A DNA stretch of 31,271 bases. It comes from an uncultured Eubacteriales bacterium. GTDB lineage: Bacteria > Bacillota > Clostridia > Oscillospirales > Acutalibacteraceae. Of this stretch, positions 22,916 to 31,194 are shown piece by piece (position 1 is the first letter of the stretch; every line of letters begins with the position of its first letter). The notes below the pieces were generated by a model. It did not search any database, was not told the origin of the DNA, and saw only the letters and a program-made list of their open reading frames with translations. Where the stretch lies: the NCBI GenBank assembly GCA_934552855.1, contig CAKTEU010000024.1, positions 1-31,271 of the forward strand, read 5' to 3'. Position numbers and translations under genes: made by a program.

Positions 22916-24103
22916 TTATTCAAGGCCGGCAAGGGTGCGAATTTCGTCAACCTTGTCTGTCTTTTCCCACTGAACGTCAAGGTCTTCTCTTCCAACGTGG
23001 CCATAAGAAGAAAGGGGACTGTATATCGGCGCACGAAGGTGAAGCATATCAATAATTGCGGCCGGGCGAAGGTCAAAGACTTTGTTCACGATTTCTGCAA
23101 TTTTTGCTTCGTCGATTTTTGCCGTTCCGAATGTTTCAACAAGAACCGAAACCGGTTTTGCAACGCCGATTGCATAAGCAAGCTGAACTTCGCATTTTGA
23201 AGCGAGTCCGGCGGCAACAATGTTTTTTGCAACGTATCTTGCCGCATAAGCCGCACTGCGGTCAACCTTTGTCGGGTCTTTGCCTGAGAATGCTCCGCCG
23301 CCGTGACGTGCATATCCGCCGTAGGTGTCAACAATAATTTTTCTTCCGGTGAGTCCGCTGTCACCCTGCGGTCCGCCGATTACGAAACGACCCGTCGGAT
23401 TGACGTAAATCTTTGTGTCCTCTCGCATAAGTGAAGCGGGTATGACCGGCTTTATTACATATTCGGTGATGTCCTCTCTGATTTTCTCAACCGAAACGTC
23501 TTTGCTGTGCTGAGATGAGACAACAACAGCAGTAACGGCAACGGGTTTTCCGTCGTCATATTCAACGGTAACCTGGCTTTTTCCGTCCGGACGAAGATAA
23601 GAAAGTGTGCCATTTTTTCTTACCTGTGTAAGCTTTTTTGTAAGCTTATGGGCAAGCGAAATCGGAAGCGGCATAAGCTCCGGAGTTTCATCGCAAGCAA
23701 AGCCGAACATCATGCCCTGGTCGCCGGCACCGTTGAGGTTATATCTGTCCTCCTCACCGTCTTTGAGTTCAAGCGACTTGTCAACGCCCATTGCAATGTC
23801 ACCGGACTGCTTGTCAAGAGTTACGATAACCTTGCAGGTGTTTCCGTCAAAGCCCTTTTCCGGTGCGTCATAGCCGATGTCGCAGATTGCTTTTCTTGCA
23901 ATCGCTTCGATATCGGGCGAAGATGTTGTGCTGATTTCGCCCATGATAAGAACCTGATTGGTTGTTACCGCAGTTTCGCAGGCAACACGGGCGTTGGGAT
24001 CTTTTTCAAAAATTGCGTCAAGAACCGAATCGGAGATACGGTCGCAGATTTTGTCGGGATGTCCTTCGGTTACGGACTCTGATGTGAAAAGATGTTTGAT
24101 CAT
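22916..24103 (-). CDS. metK: S-adenosylmethionine synthetase (MetK)
   Basis: Makes SAM from methionine and ATP in the cytoplasm. The start was set at 24103 (MIKHLFTSESVTEGHPDK), giving 395 aa, the normal size. An upstream in-frame start at 24181 would add 26 Lys/Arg-rich residues read from the leader. AAAGGGG precedes the chosen ATG. Family signatures are GHPDKICDRISDSVLD, GAGDQGMMFGFACDE and GGGAFSGKDPTKVDRSAAYAARY. Expression is under a SAM-I riboswitch with a terminator in the leader, a classic feedback loop. Confidence 0.98.
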   Translation of the reverse strand: MIKHLFTSESVTEGHPDKICDRISDSVLDAIFEKDPNARVACETAVTTNQVLIMGEISTTSSPDIEAIARKAICDIGYDAPEKGFDGNTCKVIVTLDKQSGDIAMGVDKSLELKDGEEDRYNLNGAGDQGMMFGFACDETPELMPLPISLAHKLTKKLTQVRKNGTLSYLRPDGKSQVTVEYDDGKPVAVTAVVVSSQHSKDVSVEKIREDITEYVIKPVIPASLMREDTKIYVNPTGRFVIGGPQGDSGLTGRKIIVDTYGGYARHGGGAFSGKDPTKVDRSAAYAARYVAKNIVAAGLASKCEVQLAYAIGVAKPVSVLVETFGTAKIDEAKIAEIVNKVFDLRPAAIIDMLHLRAPIYSPLSSYGHVGREDLDVQWEKTDKVDEIRTLAGLE

Positions 24104-24182
24104 TTTGTGGTTTACCCCTTTCGTTTTCCTTTTCTTGATTTTCCGGTTGAAAACGGAAGATAAATACCGGCAAAAAGCCAAT

Positions 24183-24210
24183 AAAAATCTCCGGTCAAAA
24201 GACCGGAGAT
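24183..24210 (-). terminator. Riboswitch-controlled terminator before metK
   Basis: On the minus strand ATCTCCGGTC and GACCGGAGAT pair perfectly (10 bp, loop TTTT) and are followed by a T-run, about 80 bases before the metK start. The left arm can instead pair with the 3' side of the riboswitch: GACCG with CGGTC, plus AGAT with ATCT. This gives an antiterminator when SAM is absent. Confidence 0.88.
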
Positions 24211-24215
24211 AAAAA

Positions 24216-24310
24216 CCTTATCTTTCGGTCAATACCGCAGGATTTAGCACCTTGCAAAAGCAGGTTGCCGAGCTTCAAAGGGCCTGTTCCCTCAGCTACT
24301 CTCAATAAGG
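24216..24310 (-). ncRNA. SAM-I (S-box) riboswitch
   Basis: Read on the minus strand, P1 arms CCTTAT and ATAAGG close the element. The conserved core follows in order: GAGAG, a GAGGGA-like segment, CAGGCCC, GAAGCTCGGCAACC, then the GCAAGGTGCTAAATCC-type P3-P4 stretch and GACCGAAAGATAAGG. This is the S-box consensus layout. The position before metK and the overlapping terminator confirm transcriptional OFF control by SAM. Confidence 0.95.
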
Positions 24311-24337
24311 AAAAATATTAAGTTTTGCAACCTGATT

Positions 24338-24365
24338 ATTATACACCAAACGGTGCATATGTCAA
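24338..24365 (-). promoter_or_regulatory. Promoter of the metK riboswitch transcript
   Basis: On the minus strand TTGACA (24360-24365) and TATAAT (24338-24343) are 16 bases apart, about 28 bases before the riboswitch P1 stem. It begins 23 bases past the stop codon of the fibronectin-repeat gene, and no clear terminator for that gene was seen between them. Confidence 0.85.
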
Positions 24366-24388
24366 GTGTTTTTTAAAAATTTGTCTGA

Positions 24389-26470
24389 TCAGATCCAACT
24401 GAAGTAAACGTCAAGGCCGTTAACGGTGTATTCATAACCCTTTTCTTTCATTGCAGCGGTGAGTGCGTTGAGCATATCAAAGCTCTTCATTGTGATTCTG
24501 ATATCCATTCTGTAAACAGAGAAGTCGTATCCGTTGTTGCCGAATTTGAATCCGGTGCACCACCAGTAAAGACCGTAAGGACGTTCAAAGCGGAACTCCC
24601 ACTGCTCTTTTGCCTTGTCAAAGTAATAGAAGTTGACCGACATACGAAGCATATCTTCGTCTGCAGCGCAGTCATAATGGTCAACGGAGTTGTCAATTGC
24701 CTTTGTATAAACGCCAACTTCGCCGCCATAGAAGACGAGTCCGTACTGACCTTTCCAAACCTGAATCATCCAGTCTTTTCCGTCTGCTCTGAATTTGAAG
24801 CGGTCGGTGTTATAGTTGATGAAAATGAACTGAGCCGAAACGTCATAAATAACGTTGAAGCCGAAGTTCCTCTGCCACGGGTCTTTTGCGGTATAGAAAA
24901 CATCTCTTTCCGGGTCATAAAGATAACCGAGAAGGCCGGCCGCACCGATCTTGGTGTCGTCCAAAGCAAATTTCGGGTCTTCCGCTGCAACATACTTATA
25001 TTTAACCGAATCACCTTCGCTTTCCTTTTCTTCGTCGTTTACGGTAACAAAGGCTTTTACTTCATATTTATATGTAGCGTCCGTTGAAATATCGCTGTCC
25101 TTATATCCGTGTTCGGCAGACTTTCCAATCCAAGTCATACCTTCGCCGTTTCCGGAGCCTCTGTAAATATTATATCCGTCTGCGCCTTCAACAGCAGACC
25201 ATGTAAGGGCAATGCTCTTATCCGAAGCCGTTGCGGCGGTAAGATTTGTCGGAGCGTCAACAAGGCTGCTGAGGTGATACGTCCGGCTGTTTTCGGAATT
25301 TTCTTTTCCTGATGAAGTTCTGAAGCGAATATCATATTTTGTTCCGGCTGAAAGGTTTTCTTCAAAAGTATAGCTGTTGCCTTTAACAGTTGCAAAATCT
25401 TTCCATTCGCCGGTTTCGGAATTGAGAACCGAAATTGTGTATTCCGTTGCGCCGTTGACGTATTCCCAAGCAATTGAGATACGATCTTTTGTAACGTCGG
25501 TAACGCTGATGCTGTTGACCGTTGCAAGGAGGGTTTTTCCGATAACAACGTCGCAAAGCTTTGAAGAGGTTACGTTTGTTCTGCTCTTTGCAACGCTCTT
25601 AACGGCATAGTGATGGGTTGAAAGCGAGGGAAGGCCGGAAACGGTATAGCTTGTGTCGGAAACCGAAGCCACGGTGCTGTATGTCTTTTTATAAATATCG
25701 TATTCCTGAATTTCGTATTCGGTTGCGCCCATTGATTTTTCCCAAGAGATTGTGATGCTGTCAACGGTAACATCGTCAACCTTGAGTCCGGTAACGGCCG
25801 AAGGAAGGGTTTGCGCTTTGAGGGTTGAAGAATACTTTCCGTAAGTTACTTTTCCGTTCTTCTTAACAAATGCTCTTACTCTGTAAGAATACTCAACGCC
25901 GGGAATGAGTGCGGTGTCGGTATAGCTCGGAGTTGTTACGGTTTTTTCTTCGATCCATTTTCTCTGTGTGGTGCTGTAAACATAAATCTTGTAGCCCGTT
26001 GCGTTTGCAATTTTCGGCCACTTGATTGTGATTGAAGTATCGGTTCTTGAACCGACGGTTACGGGTTCGGTTCTGCCGACGGTAACAACGGATTCATTTG
26101 TTTTAACCTTGAGAGCAGAAGAGTACTTTCCGTAAGTTACCTTTCCGTTCTTTTTAACGAATGCTCTGACTTTGTAATAATAGTTAGTCAGTTCGTTCAG
26201 TCCGGTGTCGGTATAATTGAGGGCGGTTGTGTTCTTTTCTCTTACCCATTTTTTTTGCTTCGCATTATAAAACGCAATTTGATAACCCGAAGCTTTTTTA
26301 ACCTTTGACCACTTGATTTTGACAGAGGTATCTGTTTTTGAAACAAGTGAAAGGCTGCTGACTTTTCCGACGGAAACCGCTTTTGCGGCGGACGACATGA
26401 AAGCCGTTGTCGGCATCACTGTGCAAAGGCAAAGAACAATGCACAAAAGACTTTTGAGTACTTTTTTCAT
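24389..26470 (-). CDS. Secreted protein with about five fibronectin type III domains and a novel C-terminal region
   Basis: 693 aa. The signal peptide is about 1-31 (hydrophobic core LLCIVLCLCTVMPTTAF). Fibronectin type III-like repeats lie at about 33-125, 131-222, 226-313, 316-400 and 408-497, each with the W...A..Y.I / Y.V.A pattern. Repeats 1 and 2 share 17 identical residues (RAFVKKNGKVTYGKYSS at 102-118 and 199-215), so they duplicated recently. The C-terminal region (about 505-693) is rich in Tyr, Trp, Phe and Asp. I do not recognise it, and it has no LPXTG anchor. A cell-surface or extracellular binding role is likely. It lies 45 bp after galK on the same strand and its own start has AAGGAG. 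Enzymatic activity is not evident. Confidence 0.85.
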   Translation of the reverse strand: MKKVLKSLLCIVLCLCTVMPTTAFMSSAAKAVSVGKVSSLSLVSKTDTSVKIKWSKVKKASGYQIAFYNAKQKKWVREKNTTALNYTDTGLNELTNYYYKVRAFVKKNGKVTYGKYSSALKVKTNESVVTVGRTEPVTVGSRTDTSITIKWPKIANATGYKIYVYSTTQRKWIEEKTVTTPSYTDTALIPGVEYSYRVRAFVKKNGKVTYGKYSSTLKAQTLPSAVTGLKVDDVTVDSITISWEKSMGATEYEIQEYDIYKKTYSTVASVSDTSYTVSGLPSLSTHHYAVKSVAKSRTNVTSSKLCDVVIGKTLLATVNSISVTDVTKDRISIAWEYVNGATEYTISVLNSETGEWKDFATVKGNSYTFEENLSAGTKYDIRFRTSSGKENSENSRTYHLSSLVDAPTNLTAATASDKSIALTWSAVEGADGYNIYRGSGNGEGMTWIGKSAEHGYKDSDISTDATYKYEVKAFVTVNDEEKESEGDSVKYKYVAAEDPKFALDDTKIGAAGLLGYLYDPERDVFYTAKDPWQRNFGFNVIYDVSAQFIFINYNTDRFKFRADGKDWMIQVWKGQYGLVFYGGEVGVYTKAIDNSVDHYDCAADEDMLRMSVNFYYFDKAKEQWEFRFERPYGLYWWCTGFKFGNNGYDFSVYRMDIRITMKSFDMLNALTAAMKEKGYEYTVNGLDVYFSWI

Positions 26471-26515
26471 AATCTCGTTATTCTCCTTTTTGCTTTTTTG
26501 CTTTTTGTTTATCTG

Positions 26516-27802
26516 TTAAATGAACTGTGCTCCGCCGACAGGGCGAATGTTCAGCACATAACAAGAATCACTGCCGAAAACCGAACTCATAACTTTTGTG
26601 TATTGTTCAAGAAGCTCGTTCGGAACGAACGCCTGAATGGTTCCGGCAAAACCGCCGCCGTGAACACGCCATGCGCCTTTTTCCTTGAGAATTTCTTCGC
26701 TGAGCGCAAGAGCAAGCGAAACGGGCTGTGCGGTCGGCTGTTTGTTTGAATAAACGTTTTGGTTATACATATAGGACGAAAAGCCGCTTTCAACAACAAG
26801 CTTTTTGAAAGATTCAAAATCGCCTTTTTTCAAAAACTCAACCTGCTTTTCAACGCGCTCATTTTCGCCGAAGAAATGCAGCGCACGAAGAACGGCTCTT
26901 TCCGAGGTTGCCTTAACAATCTTACCGGCATTTTCAATAATGTCCTCTTTTGAAATTTCACGAAGAACCTTTTTGCCAAAGAAGGCGGCAACGGCTTCCA
27001 TTTCGGATCTTACCGCTGCATATTCGTCGGTGAGGTCGCTGTGGTCGCCCTTTGTGTCAACAATGCAAAGTGAATGGCCGGTTTTTTCAAAATCGAGCGA
27101 AACCTGTTCAATTACGGGCTTTGACGGGTCTTCAAAATCAATCGTAACAAAGCCGCCGACGGAACACGCCATTTGATCAAGAAGTCCGCTCGGTTTTCCA
27201 AAATGAACGTTTTCGGCATACTGACCGATTTTTGCAATTTCAATCGGGCTGATTTTTCCGTCGTTATAAAGATAGTTGAGGATTGTTCCGACAAGGACTT
27301 CAAACGCAGCAGAGGACGAAAGTCCCGAACCGGAAAGAACCTTTGAAGCGGTTGTTGCGTCAAAGCCGCCGATGTTATAGCCGAGTTCTTTAAAGCGGGC
27401 AAGAATACCTCTTACAAGCGAGCGGCTTCTTCCGGTGTCTTCGGCGTTGACTTCAAGGTCGGTAACCTCAACCGTGTCAATGTTATATCCCCTTGATTTT
27501 ACTCTGACAATGCCCTCATCATTTTTTGAAGCGGCGGCAACAGCGTCAAGGTTGACCGAAGCGGCAATAACCTTTCCGTGGTTGTGGTCGGTATGGTTTC
27601 CGCTGACTTCGGTTCTTCCGGGAGCGGAAAAAAGCGAGATTTCCCTTTCATCGTTTTCACCGTACTGTTCGGAAAAATCGGAAAGGACACCGAGAAAGCG
27701 CTCATACTGTTCTTCATACTGGCTTTTGAGGTATGCCTTTGAAAAACTTTCATCAAGCTTTTTTTCGGTGAGAGCGGTTTTAACCGCAGAATATGTGCTC
27801 AT
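26516..27802 (-). CDS. galK: Galactokinase-family GHMP kinase (divergent, with N-terminal extension)
   Basis: Expected to phosphorylate galactose or a related sugar at C1 in the cytoplasm. 428 aa, about 40 longer than E. coli GalK, owing mainly to an extra N-terminal helical stretch of about 34 residues. The GHMP motif 1 region reads APGRTEVSGNHTDHNHG (60-76), motif 2 is VLSGSGLSSSAAFE and motif 3 is VHGGGFAGTIQAF. The catalytic Asp in GLLDQMACSVGG is kept. Classical galactokinases have GEH where this has GNH, changing a sugar-contacting Glu. The start follows AAGGAAG. No galT or galE is adjacent, so pathway assignment rests on the family alone. Confidence 0.85.
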   Translation of the reverse strand: MSTYSAVKTALTEKKLDESFSKAYLKSQYEEQYERFLGVLSDFSEQYGENDEREISLFSAPGRTEVSGNHTDHNHGKVIAASVNLDAVAAASKNDEGIVRVKSRGYNIDTVEVTDLEVNAEDTGRSRSLVRGILARFKELGYNIGGFDATTASKVLSGSGLSSSAAFEVLVGTILNYLYNDGKISPIEIAKIGQYAENVHFGKPSGLLDQMACSVGGFVTIDFEDPSKPVIEQVSLDFEKTGHSLCIVDTKGDHSDLTDEYAAVRSEMEAVAAFFGKKVLREISKEDIIENAGKIVKATSERAVLRALHFFGENERVEKQVEFLKKGDFESFKKLVVESGFSSYMYNQNVYSNKQPTAQPVSLALALSEEILKEKGAWRVHGGGFAGTIQAFVPNELLEQYTKVMSSVFGSDSCYVLNIRPVGGAQFI

Positions 27803-27874
27803 AATAATCTTCCTTCTTTATTTTTACTTTAATTGGATAATTTAAAATTATTTTCCTTTTGCGTTTTTTGGGCT

Positions 27875-28612
27875 TTATTCACCGTTTTCTTCTTTCTTTT
27901 TTCCGAGCGTTGTGAGGCTGATGACTCCGTTTAATGAAAGAACCGCCATTCCCGTGAAAAGAAAAAGAAAAACAAACGGAACAATAAAACTTGCCGAAGC
28001 GGGATCAAAAACATTTCGGCCGATTGTTGTATAGGAAAAAAGTTTATATGAAAAGCCGAAAAGCGAAACAACAAGATATTTCCAAAAATTGATTTCGGTT
28101 GTGCCGTAAAGCTGGCTGACAGAATTGATCGGCATTCCGGGAAAAAGGCGCAAAAGGAAAAGAATCAACGCCGAGCCGAGCTTGCTGCTTTCAACAAAAG
28201 TGTGTGCACGGTCATATTTTGAAAGGATTTTTTCGGCATTGCCGCCGCCGTAACGTTTTCCCCAAAAAAACTTGATTGTGAAAAGAATCGAAAGCCCGAT
28301 AATGTTGATTGCGGTTGCGTAATACCATTTGAACAAAACACCGGCCGCAACGCAGATGCATGAAAGCGGAAACCACGGTATAACCGCCTTGAGCGTATAA
28401 TTCGCAAGTATAACGGCAACGGAAAACCATGTTGCGCCGTTCGCCTGAATCCAGCGGTCAAAACCGACAAGGGTATCGGTGTATTTGTTATACCATTCAA
28501 GAAATTTCGGTTCCTGAAAAAGGCGGAGCAAAATAATCAGCGCAAGCGCAAAAATAAAGCAGATGAAAGCAATAAAATTCATCACATAGCTTCTTGAAGT
28601 CTTTTTGCTCAC
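27875..28612 (-). CDS. TVP38/TMEM64 (VTT/SNARE-associated) family membrane protein
   Basis: 245 aa with about five hydrophobic segments. The family signature LFPGMPINSVSQLYGTTEINFWKYLVVSLFGF lies around 160-191 (given here in two blocks: LFPGMPINSVSQL and then YGTTEINFWKYL). Related DedA-superfamily proteins act in lipid carrier transport, but the function of this branch is unproven. The start codon is GTG (28610-28612), with GGGAGG 8 bases upstream. It may be cotranscribed with galK, 72 bp downstream, though nothing links them functionally. Confidence 0.88.
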   Translation of the reverse strand: MSKKTSRSYVMNFIAFICFIFALALIILLRLFQEPKFLEWYNKYTDTLVGFDRWIQANGATWFSVAVILANYTLKAVIPWFPLSCICVAAGVLFKWYYATAINIIGLSILFTIKFFWGKRYGGGNAEKILSKYDRAHTFVESSKLGSALILFLLRLFPGMPINSVSQLYGTTEINFWKYLVVSLFGFSYKLFSYTTIGRNVFDPASASFIVPFVFLFLFTGMAVLSLNGVISLTTLGKKKEENGE

Positions 28613-28654
28613 TCGAACTTCCTCCCATAAGCAACCGCAGATATGTACGGTACT

Positions 28655-28683
28655 ATTCTATAATAAAAAATGCTTTCGGTCAA
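28655..28683 (-). promoter_or_regulatory. Promoter of the TVP38-like gene (and possibly galK)
   Basis: On the minus strand TTGACC (28678-28683) and TAGAAT (28655-28660) are 17 bases apart, about 43 bases before the GTG start. No convincing promoter was found directly before galK. Confidence 0.55.
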
Positions 28684-28822
28684 TGATTTTTCGTAACATT
28701 TTTAAAAATTAATTTTTAATGGAAATTTTTTCCTGAAAAACCGAGCTGAAATACTATGCTTATCACAAGTCATGACGGTTCTTTTTAAATTGCTTTTCTA
28801 TTCATGCCGTTACCGGCCGCTG

Positions 28823-28851
28823 TTGACAAAAACGGGTCTTTGATTTATCAT
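28823..28851 (+). promoter_or_regulatory. Promoter of the HAD phosphatase gene
   Basis: TTGACA (28823-28828) and TATCAT (28846-28851) are 17 bases apart, about 51 bases before the start codon. A GC-rich stretch with CGGCCG lies on each side (28814 and 28873 areas). It may form weak hairpins but has no T-run. Confidence 0.7.
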
Positions 28852-28902
28852 TAAATAAACGGCTGCTTTTTTCGGCCGATCATTTAAGGAGCGGTAAAAC
28901 AT

Positions 28903-29550
28903 ATGAAAAAATATGACTTTGTTCTTTGGGACTGGAACGGAACACTGCTTGACGACCTTGAAATGAACCTTGAAGTCATGAAAGAGCTTATGACCGAAAA
29001 CGGACTTTTGAACGTTCCGCCAAAGGAATTTTTTCTTGAACATTTCGGCTTTCCCGTCGGAGACTTTTATGAACTTCTCGGCTTTGATTTTTCAAAGATT
29101 GATTATCTTAAGCTTGCCGACGATTACGTTGAAAAATATGAAGAAAAATTCAAAACGACCGGGCTTTTTGAAAACACCGAAAAAACGCTGAACACCCTTT
29201 TTGAAAACGGTGTTCATCAAGCCGTAATTTCGGCAACCGGACAAGAACGTCTTGTTCCTCAAGTTAAACGTTTTGAAATTTCAAAAGTTTTTGACGCAAT
29301 TCTCGGAACGGAAAATGACCTTGGAAAAGGAAAAACCGCCGTTGCCAAAGAGTGGCTTCAAAAAAGCAAAGCAGACCCAAAACGCACCGTTTTTATCGGA
29401 GACACGCTTCACGACCTTGAAACCGCAAACGCAATCGGCTGCGACTGCATTTTAATTTCAAGGGGACACAACTCAAAAGAACGCCTTTTAAAAACCGGCT
29501 GTCGTGTTCTCGGCGATATTTCGCAAGTTTTAAAAGAGATTATTGTGTGA
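28903..29550 (+). CDS. HAD-superfamily hydrolase, phosphoglycolate-phosphatase-like
   Basis: 215 aa with a small cap inserted after motif I. Motif I is DWNGTLLDD, with nucleophile Asp10 and Asn12 in place of the usual second Asp. Motif II is the SATGQE region (about 109). Motif III is the Lys of GKGKTAVAKEW, and motif IV is IGDTLHDLETANAIG (about 166-180), which supplies the Mg-binding acids. The protein resembles Gph-like phosphatases, but the Asp-to-Asn change affects the expected general acid/base, so the substrate and even phosphatase activity are open. The start follows AAGGAG. It is separated from the next gene by a likely promoter. Confidence 0.88.
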   Translation: MKKYDFVLWDWNGTLLDDLEMNLEVMKELMTENGLLNVPPKEFFLEHFGFPVGDFYELLGFDFSKIDYLKLADDYVEKYEEKFKTTGLFENTEKTLNTLFENGVHQAVISATGQERLVPQVKRFEISKVFDAILGTENDLGKGKTAVAKEWLQKSKADPKRTVFIGDTLHDLETANAIGCDCILISRGHNSKERLLKTGCRVLGDISQVLKEIIV

Positions 29551-29571
29551 GGAAACTTTTGCAATATCCTA

Positions 29572-29600
29572 TTGATTTTTTATGCCTTTTGGCTTAAAAT
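29572..29600 (+). promoter_or_regulatory. Possible promoter of the aldehyde dehydrogenase gene
   Basis: TTGATT (29572-29577) and TAAAAT (29595-29600) are 17 bases apart, 38 bases before the start. It lies just after the HAD gene stop, with no terminator between, so cotranscription is also possible. Confidence 0.5.
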
Positions 29601-29638
29601 TATACGGTAATCAAAAATCTTAAAGGGAGATGTACAAA

Positions 29639-31156
29639 ATGGCTAATATCAAAACCCTCAAGTATTTTGCAAACGGCGAATGGCTTGAGTCAAAATCAGA
29701 AAAGTATATGGATATTCACAACCCCAGCACAGGCGAAGTTATTGCTCGCACACCGTGCTGCACCGTTGACGAAGTTGAACAGGCCGTTCAAAGCGCAAAG
29801 GAAGCTTTCAAAACATGGTCGCAGATCCCTGTTATGAAAAGGACTCAGGTTCTTTATAAGTTCCGTGAGCTTCTTGTTGAACATATGGACGAGCTTGCAA
29901 CGCTTTGCGCCGTTGAACACGGAAAGGTTTTCAACGAGGCAAAGGGTGATATCCTCAAGGTTAAAGAACCCGTTGAACTTGCCCTCAGCGCTCCCTCGCT
30001 CACAATGGGCGACAGCATGAGAGACACCTCAAACGGCTATGACACCACACTTTACTATGAACCCGTCGGTGTTTTTGCCGGCATTGTTCCATTCAACTTC
30101 CCCGGCATGATTCCGATGGGCTGGATGGTTCCCTGCTGCATCGCCGCCGGAAACACAATCGTTCTCAAGCTTAACTCTCAGACTCCGATGACCGCAATGA
30201 AGCTTTGCGACCTTCTTATGGAAGCAGGCCTCCCCAAGGGCGTTGTTAACCTTGTTACCTGCACCCGCCACGAAGCCGATATGCTTCTCACTCACCCGGA
30301 CATCAAGGGAATCACCTTTGTTGGAACAACAGGAGTCGGTCAGCACGTTTATGCAACCGCCGCTTCAACCGGAAAACGTGTTCAGTGCCTTTGCGAAGCA
30401 AAGAACCACGCCCTTGTTCTTGAGGACGCTGCCCTTGAACGCAGCGCAAGAGGAATCATCAACTCCGCTTTCGGCTGCGCAGGCGAAAGATGCATGGCTC
30501 TTCCCGTTGTTGTTGCGCAGGAAAGCATTGCTGACGAACTTGTTGCTCTTCTCAAGCAGTATGCTTCGGAGCTTAAACTCGGCGCAGCTTATGACAAGGA
30601 ATCAACACTCGGCCCCGTTATTTCCGCCGCTCACAAAGAACGTGTAATCGGCTGGATCAACAAGGGAATTGAAGAAGGCGCAACGCTTGTTCTTGACGGA
30701 AGAAACGTTACCGTTCCCGGCCTTGAGGGCGGATACTTTGTCGGCCCGACAATCCTTGACCATGTTACGGAAGACATGACAGTCGGCACACAGGAAATTT
30801 TCGGACCGGTTCTTTGCATCAAGAGAGTCAAGACTTTTGAAGAAGGCCTTGCCCTCATGAACCGCAACCCGTTTGCAAACGGCTCGGTAATCTTTACCCA
30901 AAGCGGATACTATGCAAGAGAATTTGCAAAGCATACCGATGGCGGAATGGTTGGCGTTAACGTCGGCATTCCCGTTCCGGTAGGTGTTTTCCCGTTCACC
31001 GGACACAAAAAGTCGTTCTTCGGCGACCTTCACTGCCTTGGCAAAGACGCTTTCCGCTTCTTTACCGAAACAAAGGCTGTTACAACCCGCTGGTTTGACG
31101 AAGAGGAAAAGAAAGCCACTCACGTTGACACCTGGGACGGTTCTGTTGGCGGCTGA
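29639..31156 (+). CDS. mmsA: CoA-acylating methylmalonate-semialdehyde dehydrogenase family protein (MmsA-like)
   Basis: 505 aa, the usual length. It oxidises malonate or methylmalonate semialdehyde to acetyl- or propionyl-CoA with NAD and CoA in valine, beta-alanine or inositol breakdown, if the family assignment holds. Motifs are the GIVPFNFPGMIPMGWM block for cofactor binding, GTTGVGQHVYATAASTGKRVQ, and catalytic Cys285 in FGCAGERCMALP, which is distinctive for MmsA among aldehyde dehydrogenases. The C-terminal PFTGHKKSFFGDLHCLGKD is also typical. The ATG at 29639 was chosen over 29630 because GGGAG sits directly against the earlier ATG. No inositol or valine catabolic genes are beside it, so the pathway is unclear. 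Confidence 0.9.
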   Translation: MANIKTLKYFANGEWLESKSEKYMDIHNPSTGEVIARTPCCTVDEVEQAVQSAKEAFKTWSQIPVMKRTQVLYKFRELLVEHMDELATLCAVEHGKVFNEAKGDILKVKEPVELALSAPSLTMGDSMRDTSNGYDTTLYYEPVGVFAGIVPFNFPGMIPMGWMVPCCIAAGNTIVLKLNSQTPMTAMKLCDLLMEAGLPKGVVNLVTCTRHEADMLLTHPDIKGITFVGTTGVGQHVYATAASTGKRVQCLCEAKNHALVLEDAALERSARGIINSAFGCAGERCMALPVVVAQESIADELVALLKQYASELKLGAAYDKESTLGPVISAAHKERVIGWINKGIEEGATLVLDGRNVTVPGLEGGYFVGPTILDHVTEDMTVGTQEIFGPVLCIKRVKTFEEGLALMNRNPFANGSVIFTQSGYYAREFAKHTDGGMVGVNVGIPVPVGVFPFTGHKKSFFGDLHCLGKDAFRFFTETKAVTTRWFDEEEKKATHVDTWDGSVGG

Positions 31157-31194
31157 TAACTAATTGACAACAAAAATCAAAGGGTCTGTTGCAT

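Noticed and set aside
24104..24181. N-terminal extension of MetK
   Set aside because: The added residues are Lys/Arg-rich leader translation. MetK proteins begin near the MIKHLFTSESV segment, where the ribosome binding site is found.
27803..27874. Terminator between the TVP38-like gene and galK
   Set aside because: ATAATTT/AAATTAT is an inverted repeat but its loop is a single base and it is all A/T, so it cannot act as a standard terminator.
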